The notes under the pieces were generated by a model, which made no database searches, was not told where the DNA came from, and was given only the letters and a program-made list of their open reading frames with translations. A DNA stretch of 64,000 nucleotides from Aestuariivita sp. (GTDB lineage: Bacteria; Pseudomonadota; Alphaproteobacteria; Rhodobacterales; Rhodobacteraceae), in NCBI GenBank assembly GCA_026710045.1, contig JAPORU010000176.1, positions 1 through 64,000 on the forward strand, given 5' to 3'. Below, piece by piece: positions 53,855 to 63,137 of this stretch; position 1 is the first letter of the stretch, and each line of letters starts with the position of its first letter. A program made the position numbers and the translations under genes.

Positions 53855-55776
53855 ATGGTGTCTGTCGCCTTTCTGCTCTACCCTGGGGCGTTTGCCAAGG
53901 ACATACGTTATATCGGCTCCGTCGAAACCATATCAGGAGATATTTCTGCCGATATGGCTCGCGGAACCGTCTTTCTGGATACCAATCGCAACAGCAGTTT
54001 TGACAGCACCGGGATCGGCATCGAAGGTGTGCTTGTTTCAAACGGACGCGAGATTGTAACAACTCGTGCGGACGGAACTTACAAATTACCAGTCTATGAC
54101 GACATGAACCTTTTGATCACAAAACCGTCTGGGTACGCAGCTCTGGTTGATGACATGTTAATACCTCAATTCAATTACATCCATAAAGTCGCCGGTTCAC
54201 CCGATTTACGCTTTGGCGGAATCGATCCAACCGGGCCGATGCCGACAGCCATCAATTTTCCACTGATTAAAGACAATTCAGCACGCATGGCGTTCGAATG
54301 CCTGATCTTTGGCGATGCACAGCCCTATTTCAACATACAGGTCTCCTATGTACGTGAAACCGCAGGCAAGATGCTGGTGGCGCGTGACAACTCCAATACC
54401 GAATGCCTTCTATTCGAAGGAGATGTCATGGGCGACGATCTGTCGCTTTACCCACCCTTTAATAGGATCATTGCGGTGGGTGACACACCACAACATTATT
54501 CTATGGGCGGCAATCACGATCTTGACTTCGGTGCCACAGATGATCAACACTCCTTCGATACGTTCCGTCGGGAATGGGGTCCCGAATACTACTCATTTGA
54601 CGTTGGTATGTCCATTTCGTGACACTCGACAATGTCCGTTATCCATGCAACGGGGTTGACGATCATCCGTTTTGCGACCCGTCGGCCCGTCCAACATGCA
54701 ATCGCGTCATTCATGATCGTCAACTGGAATGGTTAGCGAATGACTTGCTCCATGTACCGAAGGACAAGCTGATTGTACTCAGTGCCACGTGCCGTTTCAA
54801 ACCTTCACAGACAACACCGCCGCTAAACACCAAGCGGATAATCTTGATACGTTGGTCACGATCTTAGGTAATCGCCCGGTGCTGGGTCTCTCTGGACATA
54901 CCCACACCACCGAAAATATCCTGACGGGGGAATATTATGAGGGTTGGGAACAAAACACCGGCGTTGGACCTGCGCCGTTTCACCAGATCATCACGGGATC
55001 CCTGTCGGGATCATGGTGGTCCGGCAGTCTCAACGACGACCTTGTACCTGGAGCCAATCAACGCATTGGCAGTCCGCGCGGATACTATATCCTGAATTTT
55101 GACGAATCCAACTATGTCGAAAGCTAAAAGCTACAGGTCCTTCACCCACGCCCATGATGAGCAGTTCCATGTCTCATTCAATACGCCTCGATATCACAAC
55201 TGGGCTAACAAGCCTGCCTCCTTTGTCGAACTCTACGAGGACAACCGTAGCTCCATTACTCCACCGGTATCGCTCAATGACATGGGCGATGTGAATATGC
55301 TAACCCGAGCTGACCTTCCGGGCAATTCTTGGGCTGTTGTCAATGTCTGAAATGGCACACAGAACGATACGGTCATGCTGTCAATCAATAGAAATGAGCA
55401 ATTTGAGGCAACACGCACCCAGTCCGGAACGGAAGAGGCAAAGCTGCGCTCGATTGAAGCCTCTGATCCTTATGCAATCTTCCGTTAATTCAATGATACG
55501 CGACGTACCATCTCCTCGGCCAGCGGCAATAATGGTTATGAAATGTTCCAGGGCAACCTCTGGACCGGTACAGCAGGCCCACTCGACAGTTGGCTCTGGA
55601 CCAATTCATCCCAGCATCTTTGGACGGCCAGCCTTCCGTCTGACCCGTCCGCCGGCATTCACAGCTTGACGGTAACAGTCACCGATCATCATGGACGGAT
55701 ATTTTCAGACACGATCGCCTTCGAGATCGTCGAAAACATTCCAGACATGACATGGCAAGAGGGCCTGTGGGATTGA
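53855..55776 (+). pseudogene. Frameshifted calcineurin-like phosphoesterase
   Basis: A large secreted metallophosphoesterase broken by at least five lesions. Intact-reading parts in order: signal-like start MVSVAFLLYPGAFA, N-terminal metallophos_N domain (GTVFLDTNRNSSFDSTGIGI), the phosphoesterase core (MGGNHDLDFGA, GLSGHTHTTENI), and the C-terminal domain ending MTWQEGLWD. Lesions: a one-base deletion near 54608 (expected VGNVHFVTLD), another near 54784 (expected SAHVPFQTF), a 7-base tandem duplication near 55120, an in-frame TGA at 55348-55350 probably from TGG, and TAA at 55486-55488. Between lesions coding is well kept, so decay is recent. Its start lies within 50 bases of the lipB end. 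Confidence 0.85.
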
Positions 55777-56057
55777 CAGCTTTACCCGGAGAGCATTCTC
55801 GCACAATCACGAACGTGAAAAAGAACCCCGAACGGATACTATCGCCGTACGAACCGTACACTCCCAACAGACACCTATACGGATCTAAGGAATGTACCGA
55901 CGGGTCTGCAACTGCACAGGGAGAGATCTGCACGCGTGTTCATTTCCGCTAACAGGACCTGATACCGACGATCAGCATGAATGGACTCCACCGATGTCAA
56001 TAAATATGCAGAATTCTCTGACATAATTCCCGACTCAAGATAGCCGTCACCTCAGTG
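55777..56057. other. Gap downstream of the phosphoesterase pseudogene
   Basis: No gene seen. Short frames here have no family features and may be part of the same decaying region. Confidence 0.4.
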
Positions 56058-56243
56058 TCAGATGTAATCCAGACAGAGCCAGAGTGAACGAAGTCGACGA
56101 CCCTTGTTAATTTCCACAAACCTGCTGGCGCCCTCCCGTTCCCTAGATATTCCAAATGGGAATGCTGCTTGACCGGACAGATAATAACCGCTTATTGGGC
56201 TCCACAATTGCGATGAGATACGAAATCGATATGCGGGATGCAA
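56058..56243 (-). CDS. Small hypothetical frame downstream of the HIT gene
   Basis: A 61-residue frame (MHPAYRFRISSQLW to WLCLDYI) begins 17 bases after the HIT gene stop with AGGAGG about 11 bases upstream. The stretch REREGASRFVEINKGRR reads like the C-terminus of a real protein, so this may be the tail of a truncated gene. No family recognised. Confidence 0.3.
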   Translation of the reverse strand: MHPAYRFRISSQLWSPISGYYLSGQAAFPFGISREREGASRFVEINKGRRLRSLWLCLDYI

Positions 56244-56260
56244 AACCGCCCCTCCTGTCC

Positions 56261-56686
56261 TCAGGTGAGAGCGAACCGAATCCTATCCGCCTGAGCGTTT
56301 AAAACCTCCCTATCGGCCATTATTCCGGGCGCACGTAAAGCGACGCCTTCGTGCCGTGGCAATATATGAACATGAAAATGAAAAACCTCTTGTCCACCAA
56401 CAGCCTCATTAAATTGTTGTACAGTAACCCCTTGTGCGTCAAAAGCTTTCATAACGGCTCGCGACATCTTGCGGACAGTCAGCATAACCGCCACCAGTTG
56501 TGCATCACTGGCGTCCAATAAATTACGACAAGGTGATTTCGGAATAACCAGACAATGGCCATCTGCACGTGGCATAATGTCCATGAAGCTCAACGTCTCG
56601 TCATCCTCGTAAACGCGTATACTCGGTGCCTCATCACGCAGAATTTTTGCAAAGATATTCTCTGGGTTATATTTATATATTGACAT
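56261..56686 (-). CDS. HIT family nucleotide hydrolase/transferase
   Basis: A 141-residue histidine triad protein, probably a nucleoside phosphoramidase of the Hint group in the cytoplasm. The triad is H103, H105 and H107 in VFHFHVHILPR, and FMDIMPRADGHCLVIPK is the usual N-terminal motif. Start ATG at 56686. It stands alone on the minus strand between the phosphoesterase pseudogene and ctaD. Confidence 0.95.
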   Translation of the reverse strand: MSIYKYNPENIFAKILRDEAPSIRVYEDDETLSFMDIMPRADGHCLVIPKSPCRNLLDASDAQLVAVMLTVRKMSRAVMKAFDAQGVTVQQFNEAVGGQEVFHFHVHILPRHEGVALRAPGIMADREVLNAQADRIRFALT

Positions 56687-56980
56687 AACTCTCTTTCAGG
56701 TTCGGTTCTTCAACGTCCACTTTGTTCCAACCGCTTGGCTAGGTCAACCACGTCAGGACTAACATATCAGACATTACAGCCAAAAGGCATACCTATTCCC
56801 TTTTCATCGACTGAGGCCTTCCGATTTCTCGGTAGTCAAAAACCGATACCTTGGTGTGTGTTCGTGATTGAAATCAACCCGAAATAGTGCATTGATACCA
56901 TGATAGCAAAAGCGTACAAACGCGTTTAACACTGTTCAATGAAGAGCCATCACAAACTTGTGAACGTAAGGAAAAGAATT

Positions 56981-58654
56981 ATGGCAGATGCCGCCATTCA
57001 CGACCACGAACATCACGAACAGCGCAGTTTCTTTACACGCTGGTTTATGTCGACGAACCATAAAGATATCGGCATCTTATATCTTGTCACTTCGGCCTTG
57101 GTTGGCTTTATTTCCGTCGCTTTTACGATCTATATGCGCTTGGAACTCATGGACCCGGGCGTACAATACATGTGTCTTGAAGGAGCACGCCTGTTCGCGG
57201 ACGCCTCGAACGAGTGCACACCCAATGGACATCTTTGGAATGTTCTCATCACCGGTCATGGCATTCTGATGATGTTTTTTGTCGTTATTCCGGCTCTCTT
57301 CGGTGGCTTTGGAAACTATTTCATGCCTCTACAGATCGGTGCTCCCGATATGGCCTTCCCACGTTTAAACAACCTGAGTTTTTGGCTGTATGTCGCTGGA
57401 ACCTCTCTCGCGGTTGCGTCCGTCCTGAGTCCAGGAGGGAATGGTCAAACTGGATCCGGTGTGGGCTGGGTCCTTTATCCGCCTCTGTCCACCACGGAAG
57501 CCGGATGGTCCATGGATCTTGCCATCTTTGCCGTGCACGTATCGGGAGCTTCATCCATTTTAGGCGCGATTAACATGATCACCACATTCCTGAATATGCG
57601 TGCACCTGGAATGACACTATTTAAGGTACCGCTGTTTTCATGGTCGATTTTCGTGACCGCATGGCTCATTCTTCTCTCCCTACCGGTATTAGCAGGAGCA
57701 ATAACGATGCTGCTGATGGACCGAAACTTTGGTTTTACCTTTTTTGATCCGGCGGGAGGTGGCGATCCAGTACTCTACCAGCATATCTTATGGTTCTTTG
57801 GACATCCAGAAGTCTACATCATCATTCTGCCCGGTTTCGGAATCATTAGTCATGTTATTGCGACTTTTTCCCGCAAACCAATATTTGGCTATCTACCGAT
57901 GGTCTGGGCTCTCATAAGTATCGGTGCACTTGGCTTCATTGTTTGGGCACATCACATGTATACGGCGGGCATGAGTTTAAACCAACAAGCCTACTTTATG
58001 CTCGCAACAATGGTCATCGCTGTCCCTACAGGAATAAAGGTCTTTAGCTGGATCGCCACCATGTGGGGTGGCTCCATTGAGTTCAAGACGCCCATGCTCT
58101 GGGCTTTCGGTTTCTTGTTCCTATTTACTGTCGGAGGAGTGACAGGGATAGTCTTGTCACAGGCTGCGGTCGACCGCTACTATCATGATACCTATTATGT
58201 TGTGGCTCATTTCCATTATGTCATGAGTCTTGGTGCAGTCTTCGCCATCTTCGCAGGGATTTACTATTACTTCCCGAAAATAACAGGACGCATGTATCCA
58301 GAATGGGCGGGACACCTCCATTTCTGGACGATGTTTATCGGTTCCAACTTGACATTCTTTCCCCAACATTTTCTTGGACGACAAGGTATGCCACGTCGAT
58401 ACATTGACTACCCGGAAGCATTCGCTCTTTGGAATTACTGGTCAACAATCGGGGCATTTTTGGCATTCGCCTCTTTCTTGTTCTTTTTTGTCATCATTTT
58501 CTATGCCTTACGCTATGGAAAACCTGCGACAAAAAACAACCCGTGGAACGAGTATGCTGATACGCTCGAATGGACGGTGCCTTCTCCACCACCGGAGCAT
58601 ACGTTTGAGCAGCTACCCAAACCAGAGGACTGGGACAAAAAATATGCACATTAG
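56981..58654 (+). CDS. ctaD: Cytochrome c oxidase subunit I (aa3 type)
   Basis: A 557-residue inner-membrane catalytic subunit of the haem-copper oxidase that reduces oxygen to water. Twelve hydrophobic helices; haem and copper ligands are seen in [22 protein letters not shown] (the His-Tyr crosslink site), and [10 protein letters not shown]. The ATG at 56981 has AAGGAAAAG just upstream; a 14-residue upstream extension is unlikely. ctaC, ctaB and ctaE, usually in one operon, are missing here, so this copy is detached from the usual cluster. A DUF2244 gene follows after 207 bases. Confidence 0.97.
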   Translation: MADAAIHDHEHHEQRSFFTRWFMSTNHKDIGILYLVTSALVGFISVAFTIYMRLELMDPGVQYMCLEGARLFADASNECTPNGHLWNVLITGHGILMMFFVVIPALFGGFGNYFMPLQIGAPDMAFPRLNNLSFWLYVAGTSLAVASVLSPGGNGQTGSGVGWVLYPPLSTTEAGWSMDLAIFAVHVSGASSILGAINMITTFLNMRAPGMTLFKVPLFSWSIFVTAWLILLSLPVLAGAITMLLMDRNFGFTFFDPAGGGDPVLYQHILWFFGHPEVYIIILPGFGIISHVIATFSRKPIFGYLPMVWALISIGALGFIVWAHHMYTAGMSLNQQAYFMLATMVIAVPTGIKVFSWIATMWGGSIEFKTPMLWAFGFLFLFTVGGVTGIVLSQAAVDRYYHDTYYVVAHFHYVMSLGAVFAIFAGIYYYFPKITGRMYPEWAGHLHFWTMFIGSNLTFFPQHFLGRQGMPRRYIDYPEAFALWNYWSTIGAFLAFASFLFFFVIIFYALRYGKPATKNNPWNEYADTLEWTVPSPPPEHTFEQLPKPEDWDKKYAH

Positions 58655-58861
58655 ATCGCATTTAATCAGAAGGCGATTGGCAAAATTCCGTAAGTCCACA
58701 CTGGACCAAAAACACAGTTTGTGCAAAATACATATGCGTTGCATAAAGCGGGAAACGACCAATTAATGCACATACGAAACCAAGTACTTCAATGCAGTCT
58801 TCCAAACGTATCGACTCGAAAACCGAATGTATCTTGGTGACGTCGTTTCTCAGGAACACTT

Positions 58862-59380
58862 ATGCCCTATTCATGGACCGTATCGCCAATAAATCCTGCT
58901 TTTAATGAACTTCACCTTTGGCCACATCAATCCTTGACGCCCAAAGGATTCGCAGCATTTATCCAAATCACCTTCTGCTTCGCTCTCATTCCCTTGGTTC
59001 CACTGCTGGGCTCACCTATTTTTTGGAGCTTTCTTCCATTCTTGATAGCCATGATCGCAGCTATTTGGATTGCGTTAAGACATTCGAACCGAAATTTTCA
59101 AATCGTGGAAGTTCTTACACTTTCACCACACAAGGCACGTCTTCGACGTCAAAATCCATCAGGTGAAATCCAGGAGTGGACGTGTAACCGATACTGGGTT
59201 CGCACAAACATGCATAAGACCCGTGGACCGGTCCCACATTATATCACACTCACAGGCAATGGACGTGAAGTTGAAATCGGAACATTCCTTTCCGAGGAAG
59301 AACGCCTGAGACTTTACGAAGAACTCACGCGAACGCTTGCACCACCAAACCAACTTAAGTTGCGCAGAGACGATTCTTGA
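58862..59380 (+). CDS. DUF2244 domain membrane protein
   Basis: A 172-residue integral membrane protein with two predicted helices at about 29-50 and 53-72 and a cytoplasmic C-terminal domain containing SGEIQEWTCNRYWVRTNMHK and NGREVEIGTFLSEEERLRL, typical of DUF2244. Function unknown; the family is often near respiratory oxidase genes in alphaproteobacteria, as here downstream of ctaD. Its last 26 bases overlap convergently with yqeY. Confidence 0.88.
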   Translation: MPYSWTVSPINPAFNELHLWPHQSLTPKGFAAFIQITFCFALIPLVPLLGSPIFWSFLPFLIAMIAAIWIALRHSNRNFQIVEVLTLSPHKARLRRQNPSGEIQEWTCNRYWVRTNMHKTRGPVPHYITLTGNGREVEIGTFLSEEERLRLYEELTRTLAPPNQLKLRRDDS

Positions 59381-59819
59381 CCTTCGGTCCCACTTGCGCA
59401 AAGTTCATTTGACCCGCGTGATTCGCCTTCAACATTCCCATTATACGCCCCATATCTCGAATCGACACAGCACCAACGGTCGCAATGGCGGAGTCAATCG
59501 CAGCTTCAACTTCGGTATCCGTCAACTGACGTGGCATAAAATCTTCAATACATTTTTTTTCAAGACGTTCACGTTCGGCCAAATCGAGACGACCGCCTTC
59601 CTCATATATCCGGGCACTTTCCGAACATTGCTTGGCCATGCGACCAAGAATGAGGAGAATATCTGCATCTGATAGATATACGTTCTCACCTTTGCCACGC
59701 ATTTCAATCTCTTTGTCGGTAATTGCAGCATTGATAAGCCTTAAGGTCGCAAGCCGGTCAGTCTCCTGGTCAATCATTGCCTGTTTCAAGGCATCTCTGA
59801 CTTTTGCACTTATTGCCAT
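59355..59819 (-). CDS. yqeY: GatB/YqeY domain protein
   Basis: A 154-residue YqeY-family protein, related to the tRNA-binding C-terminal domain of amidotransferase subunit GatB; its role is uncertain. Typical segments are DALKQAMIDQETDRLATLRL, GRMAKQCSESARIYEEGGR and MGRIMGMLKANHAGQMNFAQ. I start at the ATG at 59819 (MAISAKVRD) with a promoter-like pair at 59853-59881. In many alphaproteobacteria it lies between carA and dnaG; here carA is still its divergent neighbour but dnaG is 39 kb away. Confidence 0.94.
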   Translation of the reverse strand: MAISAKVRDALKQAMIDQETDRLATLRLINAAITDKEIEMRGKGENVYLSDADILLILGRMAKQCSESARIYEEGGRLDLAERERLEKKCIEDFMPRQLTDTEVEAAIDSAIATVGAVSIRDMGRIMGMLKANHAGQMNFAQVGPKVKNRLCAT

Positions 59820-59852
59820 CTGATGGGACCTACTCCATAATTCGACGAACAA

Positions 59853-59881
59853 GAGATACTTAAGTGTGCTTGACAATTCAA
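59853..59881 (-). promoter_or_regulatory. Possible sigma-70 promoter of yqeY
   Basis: On the minus strand TTGAAT (59876-59881), 17 bases, TATCTC (59853-59858), ending 34 bases before the yqeY ATG. Fair match to the vegetative consensus. Confidence 0.4.
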
Positions 59882-59984
59882 CAAGAGTATTTCGAAAACC
59901 CGTTAGATGTTCGATGTCGAATCTTGAATAACATCCACTGGTTATGTAATTTCACGCAACTTCATTGATCGGATCTTCATATCG

Positions 59985-61148
59985 ATGGCTTCATTGATGC
60001 GTAACAAACCAACCGCTTGTCTCGTGCTTGCAGACGGCACTTTTTTCTACGGACACGGTTTTGGCGCAGCCGGAACAACCATTGCAGAACTCTGTTTCAA
60101 CACAGCCATGACAGGCTATCAAGAGATCATGACAGATCCATCCTACGCCGGGCAGATCATTACATTCACCTTCCCTCACATTGGAAATGTCGGCGTAAAC
60201 TCAGAGGACAACGAAACGACCAACCCTGTAGCCGCCGGCATGGTCGTAAAGTGGAATCCAACCGAACCATCCAATTGGCGTGCGACAGAATCGCTCAATA
60301 ATTGGCTATCCCGTCGAGATCGAATCGCTATCGGTGGCATTGATACACGTCGGCTCACCCGTGTCATTCGACATCAAGGAGCTCCGCACGTCGCTTTAGA
60401 ACATCGCCCTGATGGTGATTTTGATATTCTTGGATTAGTCGAAGCTGCAAAGCAATTTAATGGCTTGAAAGGTGTGGATCTTGCCCGGGAAGTAACGTGC
60501 GCTCATTCTTATGTTTGGAACAAAAAACTATGGTCGTGGCCCAACACGAACGAGATAAAAACCACGACACAATTCAATGTTGTAGCCATAGATTACGGAA
60601 TTAAACGAAACATTCTCCGTTGCTTGGTGAACTCGGGTTGTAAGACGACGATTTTGCCCGCAACATCTTCGACTGAAGACGTACTCGCTCATAAGCCAGA
60701 TGGATTATTCCTATCCAATGGTCCGGGAGATCCAGCTGCAACGGCACAGTATGCAGCGCCAATGATTCAAGGCGTAATGGAAAAAACAGACATTCCTATT
60801 TTTGGAATTTGCCTTGGGCACCAGATATTGGCATTGGCCCTCGGCGCAAAGACCGTTAAGATGAATCACGGCCATCACGGAGCCAATCACCCCGTAAAAG
60901 ACCTCAATTCCGGACAGGTCAAAATTACATCAATGAACCACGGCTTTGCGGTCGATTCTCAAACGCTTCCAGATGGCGTAATCGAAACACATCGGTCTCT
61001 TTTTGACGGATCAAACTGTGGGATCCGAACAACAGATCGACCGATTTTTTCGGTCCAGTACCATCCGGAAGCATCGCCTGGACCCCAGGACAATTATACG
61101 CTGTTTGAACAATTTTGTGACGCAATGCAAAAACAACACAATCCGTAA
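59985..61148 (+). CDS. carA: Carbamoyl phosphate synthase small subunit
   Basis: A 387-residue glutaminase subunit that hydrolyses glutamine and passes ammonia to CarB for carbamoyl phosphate, feeding arginine and pyrimidine synthesis. N-terminal CPSase domain (LVLADGTFFYGHGFGAAG) and C-terminal class I glutamine amidotransferase with nucleophile near C278 (FGICLGHQIL) and the His-Glu pair in YHPEASPGPQDN. The ATG at 59985 or 59997 may serve. carB does not follow directly. Confidence 0.97.
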   Translation: MASLMRNKPTACLVLADGTFFYGHGFGAAGTTIAELCFNTAMTGYQEIMTDPSYAGQIITFTFPHIGNVGVNSEDNETTNPVAAGMVVKWNPTEPSNWRATESLNNWLSRRDRIAIGGIDTRRLTRVIRHQGAPHVALEHRPDGDFDILGLVEAAKQFNGLKGVDLAREVTCAHSYVWNKKLWSWPNTNEIKTTTQFNVVAIDYGIKRNILRCLVNSGCKTTILPATSSTEDVLAHKPDGLFLSNGPGDPAATAQYAAPMIQGVMEKTDIPIFGICLGHQILALALGAKTVKMNHGHHGANHPVKDLNSGQVKITSMNHGFAVDSQTLPDGVIETHRSLFDGSNCGIRTTDRPIFSVQYHPEASPGPQDNYTLFEQFCDAMQKQHNP

Positions 61149-61360
61149 CGAATAAGCACTGCATTCATCAACATTGTCTCAAGGAACCCGAATAATGACG
61201 CACTGTATACTTGTAGAAGTCAAAAAGAACCTCGCCAGAGCTACGACAACCGACTCACTTCCGACACACGCGCTCATGAAAGCGATTCAGGTCCACATTA
61301 CGTTGCAGCATTGCCACAACCTTACAGACTAACAGTACGTTCCATACTTCCAGACACTCT

Positions 61361-62791
61361 CTATTCCATCGCTTGTGGCCGCCGCCTTATCATGACGGGT
61401 AGATTCACCGGCATCATCGTAAAAGCAAGCCTCTCCACCACATCATCAAGACTGCGCACAGGTTCAATTACAAAGTTTCGGCACAGCATGGCAAGAACAG
61501 ACCTAATTTCAAGTAACGCGAGAACACGACCAGGACAAATGCGAGGTCCGTTGCCGAATGGCACAAAGGCCCGCCGATCATGAGAAAATCCCGTATCTTG
61601 AGTCGAAGTAAGCCAACGATCTGGATCAAACAATTTACCATGACCAAAGTTCTCATCTTGCATGGCTATCTTACGCGTCAGCAACATAACTTGAGTGCCT
61701 GTGGGTATCGCGCACCCGAGAATGTTGACATCTGACATCGTTTGAACAACATGAAGAGGCGCAACGGGTTTTAGCCGCATTGTTTCACTGCAACATGCAT
61801 CAACGAACGGCAGATTTGTCGTCTGTTCCATACGGACCAAAATCGGTTCGGGCGAAAGAACAGCATCGACTTCCTGCTGAGCACGCTTGAAGTGATGCGG
61901 ATATTTCAACAAAAAATAGATGATCCAAGCGAGACTATTTGCTGTTGTGTCTTCTCCAGCAAGCAGCAGGTTTCCAACATTGGCGAAAATCTCAGTATCC
62001 GAAATGCCTGAATCTTCGACTTTCGACGCTGTTATGATGGCTTCCAGAAAATTTTCCGGATCATCAAAACGTCCGGGTTCCGCCTTCATTCGTTCACGCG
62101 TCAAATTTATCAAATTTCGAATTTCATCTTCGATAACAGCGAGTGACTTCATGAATGCTCGATCGGACGGCAGCTTAATATGACGCCACCAGGGAAACAC
62201 CGCATACATTCGTGTATGGACAACCGGAAATACTTGATCGAGGTGACGTTGAATAACGGGACCGGACGTCTCAAGCGTATTGGCATCAACCCCGAACGCA
62301 AATTGCATCGTTACGTCAACCGTAAATCGCATAAGGTCACGGCAGATATCGACCTCTTCAGATGCATCCGCCGCGCGCTCCCAACGTTTTTGCAACCGTG
62401 CCACGATCACAGCTAATTTCGGAAAAAAGCTTCTCAAATTCTGACGATCAAACGCTGAAACAACCAACTTCCGCTGTTGCCGCCACCCATCGCCCTCAGA
62501 ACTAAACACGCCATTCAAGTTCATCTCTTTGGCAACAGACTCAAGTGCCGACGTCCGTCTATAGGTACCGGGCCTTTGAAAGAGGATATTCTGAATTTCA
62601 GATCGATCCGAAATAACGACAATGCGGTGGGGGCCAATACGAAATTGAAAAATTTTCCCGTATTGCTCAGCCCAATCCTCTAAAATAAGATGAAGTCGGT
62701 TTAACCGAATACGGTGCAAATGACCAACAATTGGCAGTCCTCGCGGCCCCGGGAGACTATCCGATGCTTTTGGTGATCTGGGATCGGGCAT
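61361..62791 (-). CDS. Cytochrome P450
   Basis: A 476-residue P450 monooxygenase. The haem-thiolate loop is FGNGPRICPGRVLAL with C419; the I helix oxygen-binding motif is AGEDTTANSLAW; the K helix ExxR is in CSETMRLKP. A proline-rich start (PGPRGLPIVGHLHRIRLN) resembles class II-like or CYP102-related sequences rather than short soluble bacterial P450s, but no reductase domain is fused. Substrate unknown; redox partner genes are not adjacent. It is divergent from a UbiH-type monooxygenase gene. Confidence 0.93.
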   Translation of the reverse strand: MPDPRSPKASDSLPGPRGLPIVGHLHRIRLNRLHLILEDWAEQYGKIFQFRIGPHRIVVISDRSEIQNILFQRPGTYRRTSALESVAKEMNLNGVFSSEGDGWRQQRKLVVSAFDRQNLRSFFPKLAVIVARLQKRWERAADASEEVDICRDLMRFTVDVTMQFAFGVDANTLETSGPVIQRHLDQVFPVVHTRMYAVFPWWRHIKLPSDRAFMKSLAVIEDEIRNLINLTRERMKAEPGRFDDPENFLEAIITASKVEDSGISDTEIFANVGNLLLAGEDTTANSLAWIIYFLLKYPHHFKRAQQEVDAVLSPEPILVRMEQTTNLPFVDACCSETMRLKPVAPLHVVQTMSDVNILGCAIPTGTQVMLLTRKIAMQDENFGHGKLFDPDRWLTSTQDTGFSHDRRAFVPFGNGPRICPGRVLALLEIRSVLAMLCRNFVIEPVRSLDDVVERLAFTMMPVNLPVMIRRRPQAME

Positions 62792-63137
62792 AATTTGCTA
62801 ACAAATCCTGGAGTCACAACTCTCAAGTGCAGATCTGCTCATAATGTCGATCACCCAATAATTCGTTCTCTGGTCATACGCCTATGGAACAGAGTGTCAG
62901 CCATAAGAGATCTTTTCTACCCAAGATACTCGAATGGAAACCACACAAGCATTTTATGCCTATCATATCCTAATGTTATGAACCCTTCCTTACAACTACT
63001 CAATCACTTAAAATCGATAACATTCGCACTACATTTACTGTCATAGAACGAGAACGGTCCCATCACGATTTGGTTTGATGACAGGACTTTTTTCAAGATA
63101 GACTGATATCACATATCCAGGCTAGAGAGACACGATC
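62792..63137. other. Divergent gap between the P450 and UbiH-type genes
   Basis: No gene recognised in 346 AT-rich bases; it must hold both promoters, though I cannot place them with confidence. Confidence 0.4.
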
